DNA of 64,000 bases, taken from NCBI GenBank assembly GCA_037447655.1, contig JBBHKE010001283.1, positions 567,173 through 631,172 of the forward strand, given 5' to 3'. Under the pieces are notes generated by a model. The model was not told the DNA's origin, made no database searches, and saw only the letters and a list, made by a program, of their open reading frames with translations. This document shows positions 60,538-64,000 of this stretch, piece by piece. Source of the stretch: Zygnema cylindricum. Taxonomy: Eukaryota > Streptophyta > Zygnematophyceae > Zygnematales > Zygnemataceae. The first letter of the stretch is position 1. Each line of letters starts with the position of its first letter. A program made the translations under genes and the position numbers.

Positions 60538-61711
60538 GGGTCGAGTGTCATCGGTCGAAAAGTGGGGTAGTTTACAGAAATTCTCGCCTATCCGTACCAA
60601 ACCATACCGCTTATTTTGTTTGTATACGCTAAACAACAATACATAATCTTGCCAATACTCCCCGAAGGTCTGGGAGGTAACACTGACCGTCGATATTCAT
60701 TCGCGAGGCGTTCGCTTCATTTTCCTCTGTAGGTGTAGGTGACAACGTTGCTGTAGGAGGTGGGTTGACAGATACATAAAAAATGAATCGCGACACGTTG
60801 GACGATTAAGCTACGTGTCACGATGGACAACCAACGAAAAATCACAAGATTTGCACATGGTATGTACCTTTCAAAATGCAACTGAAAATAAAAAAAGTAA
60901 TCTTGAAACGGTCCTTTGTCGCGCTATTTCTGGCAACGCTCTTTCGTCACACTATTTTTGGCAAAGGATTTTCGTCATGTTGGAAATAGGAACTCTAAAA
61001 ATGAGCTGGCGTAGAAGACTAAAGTACAAACGTTCTGTCATATTATGACTTGGTACGCAAGTGAAGATTTGAAGTGAAATTTATCGGTGTTAAAAAATTG
61101 AAGGATATTCAATATCGGATCGTAGCTTACGTGGTGCCACTCAATGCATAACACGTGGTTTATAGACTCTTCGTGATGGAACATTGACTCAGGGTGGCCT
61201 TCCATTAGGCATTTTAGTAATTGTATGGAAAAGTTTACTGAAGGACGTGCCTTCTATTAGGTCGCGTTAGTAAACCACTTTTTATTTGCGTGGTTGGTAA
61301 TACGTAGGTTAATATTCGATGCTTAAAATCTTGAAAGAATCTTCGAATGCAAAGTCTGAACGCATTATCTGTGTAATATCTGTACCCTCAATCAACCCGG
61401 CCCGTAAAGTTGGCCGTATGATTACAGCAACGACTGATGGAACACGACCTAGTTGTGTGTCAAAGTGTCGCGGTTCATTTTTTTTTGTAGCTGTCAACCC
61501 AACTCCTACAGCAACGTTACTCCTACAGCAACGTTATCAGCAACAGAGAGAAATGAAGCGAACGCCTCGCGAATGAATGTCCGACGGTCAGTGTGCAAGA
61601 TTCTCTGTAATGTTGTTTCGCTTATAAAAACAAAATAAGCGGCATGGTTTGGTACTGATAGGCGCAGATTTTTGTAAACTACCCCACTTTTCGACCGATG
61701 GAAATTCACCC
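60538..61711. mobile_element. Foldback-like element with about 280-bp terminal repeats, TAA duplication
   Basis: The left arm begins GGGTCGAGTGTCATCGGTCG. The right arm, read on the other strand, begins GGGTGAATTTCCATCGGTCG. Similarity extends inward for about 280 bp on each side through GTGGGGTAGTTTAC and CGCGAGGCGTTCGCTTCATT. TAA flanks at 60535-60537 and 61712-61714. No transposase seen. Confidence 0.8.
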
Positions 61712-61844
61712 TAAATTTTATGCAATCTTTGTTCTAAGATCAATTCATAAATCTATGTAAATTTTATCAAATTTGTAGCTGATTACTTACTATTGTCGAG
61801 CAGCTTCAGTTTCCAAGGAATGGCCCAGCTTCAACTTCAAAGGA

Positions 61845-61912
61845 TTGACCCATACGAGTTTCGAACGTGTGACCTAGGTTTTATTAGGACCATGCTGTGA
61901 GCTAATTTTCCA
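61845..61912 (-). pseudogene. tRNA-Ile-like relic
   Basis: On the minus strand, ATTAGCTCA, CCTAATAA (anticodon-loop position AAU), AGGTCAC, GTTCGAAAC and ATGGGTCA follow the order of a plant isoleucine tRNA. The D-loop is about 9 bases too short and stems do not pair well, so this is a decayed tRNA or the head of a tRNA-derived SINE rather than a working gene. Confidence 0.5.
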
Positions 61913-61914
61913 GC

Positions 61915-63130
61915 GACTCTTAGAGCTTTAAAGTTTTTTATTTTGATAATATAAACACATTTAAAAAAATGGTTTGTGAGTCTATCAGATTATTCAAAAA
62001 GGTTCATTTTTCTAGTATGAATTCCCTCTCTCGCAATTGAGCTTTCGTGCTCCAAATGTGATTTTTTTTTGTAATAAACTTTAATCGATGATTATGGATT
62101 ACCACAGGCCAAGATTGGCTGCCAGAATACGATGTTAGTTATCCCAACCTTGATTCTATCCAAACCACAAAACATTGTTTGTACAATTATCCCAATTATT
62201 TTTTAATGAGAGAAAAAAGCAGAATGCCATTACAAAGTTTAGGCAAAGATGCACACAAATTTTAATATGGACATAGTAATACTCATGTTCATCTGCCCAT
62301 CACTTCACATTTGATGCTTGGCAATTCAAAACATTTCGTTAACACAATGCATTCCAACTATTAGTGACACTTACAAAAATTGGACAACAGTAAACAATAG
62401 AACAAAAAAAAAACTGAAAACGCACCTGAATTACGAAACAACATGGAAAAACAGAACGCACTTCCGATCCATGGTATGAACAACACAAATTAGTTTGGAT
62501 CAAAGAACCCTAGAAGACAAAATGGTCGGAGAACAATGTCCATAAGATTCATTACAAAGATTCATCAAATTTTTCTAGACATATTATCCATGTCAATAAA
62601 AGCCACATGTTGCCCCAAGGTTCACGAAGTTTCTTGAGAGAATATTGACAATGTTTATAACTGTTAAAAACTTCACAACTTGGGATTTGTGAAAACAATA
62701 GACATGTCCTGAATACCACCGTACAAATTCCGTTTAGCGGAGACAAAAAGTCACAAAAAAGTTGAGAAAAAACTCACGGCTGCTGATTATGATTAACGCA
62801 CCAAAATACATTTGATATAGGAAATTTAATTAGAAACTGTGCTAATTTCTAGCTATGTGGTAAGCCTAAAACCTAATTACACTTCGAAATACAACAAACA
62901 ACCCCTAACCCAAACAACCTGTTTGGGTAAAAATAGGAAGGTGAGATTGATAAACGTAAGAAAAAGAAAATTAATGCGATTTTCAAGATAAAGAAGAACA
63001 ATGTCAATAATGGGATGAACTAACTGCAAAAAACTAAAGAGTGCAAAACTAATGAACTAGAATAAAGAAAGTCTGAACGGAAAAAAAGAGGGAAAAGAAA
63101 ACAGGTACACCTTCCAGAATTGTAAAGAAT
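61915..63130. other. Intergenic, no gene recognised
   Basis: AT-rich single-copy-looking sequence. No coding, RNA or element signal that I can support. Confidence 0.5.
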
Positions 63131-63136
63131 TTTATT
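63131..63136 (-). promoter_or_regulatory. Candidate polyadenylation signal of the GH5 gene
   Basis: TTTATT on the plus strand, AATAAA on the gene strand, 56 bases past the stop codon. Confidence 0.5.
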
Positions 63137-63191
63137 TGATAAATGCAATATTCTAATAAAATACAAGACCGAAAATGAAGGAACAAAAAGA

Positions 63192-63913
63192 CTAATACCA
63201 AGTTCCGGTTTCGGGATTTTTTGGTAGCCAACCATTGGCTCTACTTTTGTACCAACTCCAATGATCGTATCCTGTGATCAGACAAAAAGACAAATCGGTA
63301 TTAATAAGAAAAATCCTTTCAAACAATTGCAAGTGGAACACGTGAACAACTGACAACTTGCCAAAAATGCCATACTCTTCCTTTGTGCCTATTGTAGATG
63401 TGCCTATAATTTTAGCATTTTGGATACAATTGCTCTCTAAATGCTCAAATATTCATAATTAATTTCTCGTATCCATCATAATAATGTCGATAGTTAATTA
63501 ACACAAAACTTGAAGAATCAAGAACACACAAATAACAACATGTAACAATCATGACGTCACAATCACCAACCTCATCCCTCACCACAGTACATGATAGTTC
63601 TAAAGTGCGGAAAATGAGACATCATACATTTACGTTCGAATTATATTGAAAAATCAAATATCGTGCGTCGTGCATCACATATCACATGCCGCTTATATCA
63701 CGTCACGTAACATTTCACAATCCAACGGCTAAAAATTTACGATGGTACGGACTTACCTCCTCTCGCCAATCTGAGCGACCAAAAAAACCATCCGTTTGTC
63801 GCATTCGCCAATGTACGGACTTGCGCTAACGACCATCGTTTCTGTTCGTCCGGAGTGGCAGCAGCGTACATCGCGTTGCTGAACTCACCGACCAGAACCG
63901 TACGGCCGGGTCT
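63192..63913 (-). CDS. Glycoside hydrolase family 5, exo-1,3-beta-glucosidase-like, 3' end only
   Basis: Two exons on the minus strand: 63913-63757 and 63271-63192, joined through GAG/GTAAGT and TCACAG/GATACG with matching phase 1, ending in TAG at 63192-63194. The readable part is about 78 residues. VLVGEFSNAM carries the glutamate expected to be the catalytic nucleophile of this family, and ATNGWFFWSL is the usual barrel strand 8 region with its Trp residues. The end reads GWLPKNP...TGTWY. Family members hydrolyse beta-1,3-glucan from the non-reducing end in the cell wall or secretory path. The acid/base residue, signal peptide and most of the barrel lie beyond 64000. The exact subfamily cannot be told from this fragment. 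Confidence 0.78.
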
Positions 63914-64000
63914 CTGGAATGTACGGAAAGGGGAAGGTAGAAGGGGAAGGATGAGGTTAGGAGTTTGGTTTCTTTTTTTTACCCCCTTAGTACTTTGATG

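Noticed and set aside
61309-61709. Small frames inside the long-TIR element
   Set aside because: They lie in mirrored terminal repeats, appear on both strands, and have no homology I recognise.

Overview
The window is nuclear DNA of a green plant, either a land plant or a streptophyte alga. The evidence is a DREB-class AP2/ERF transcription factor, GT-AG introns with pyrimidine-rich acceptors, Ty1/copia retrotransposon remains, telobox motifs (TTAGGGTTT), and degenerate CCCTAAA-like tracts. I cannot name the species. Genes are few, and most of the sequence is transposable elements and simple repeats. Exon coordinates are read by eye from splice sites and reading-frame phase. No database search was possible.

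Layout: (1) 1-8141 (+): seven exons of a very large, probably disordered protein whose 5' end lies outside the window. (2) 8142-11285: its presumed 3' UTR, then a hAT-like element and a MITE. (3) 11286-15243 (-): a decayed copia element whose order reads protease, integrase, reverse transcriptase, RNase H, LTR. (4) 15923-32993 (-): a tandem array of a gag-only LTR element, with six LTRs of about 1.17 kb alternating with five internal regions of about 2.0 kb, bounded by a near-perfect 5-bp target duplication (ACACC/ATACC). (5) 33316-33730: a 26-bp minisatellite. (6) 34017-39784: nested terminal-inverted-repeat elements, namely a foldback element with a 9-bp duplication, two MITE families sharing the end CACCGCGAATCGT, and a Harbinger-like element with TAA duplications.

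(7) 40607-47699 (+): an AP2/ERF gene of three exons coding for about 1,095 aa. A 38-bp minisatellite carrying nine teloboxes precedes it, and its introns hold MITEs, a long polypurine tract and a CCCTT array that serves as an acceptor tract. (8) 48411-49120: a 710-bp (CTCCCT)n hexamer array. (9) 49121-61715: no convincing gene; several minisatellites, telomere-like tracts, GTAC-rich degenerate repeats, hAT MITEs with 8-bp duplications, and Harbinger-like or foldback elements. (10) 61845-61912: a relic resembling a plant isoleucine tRNA. (11) 63192-63913 (-): the last two exons of a glycoside hydrolase family 5 exo-1,3-beta-glucosidase-like gene, read off from splice phase; its upstream part lies outside the window.

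The three host genes have no visible functional link. The strongest material for a second look is the gag-only array with its conserved, unrecognised C-terminal region, and the telobox minisatellite directly upstream of the AP2 gene.
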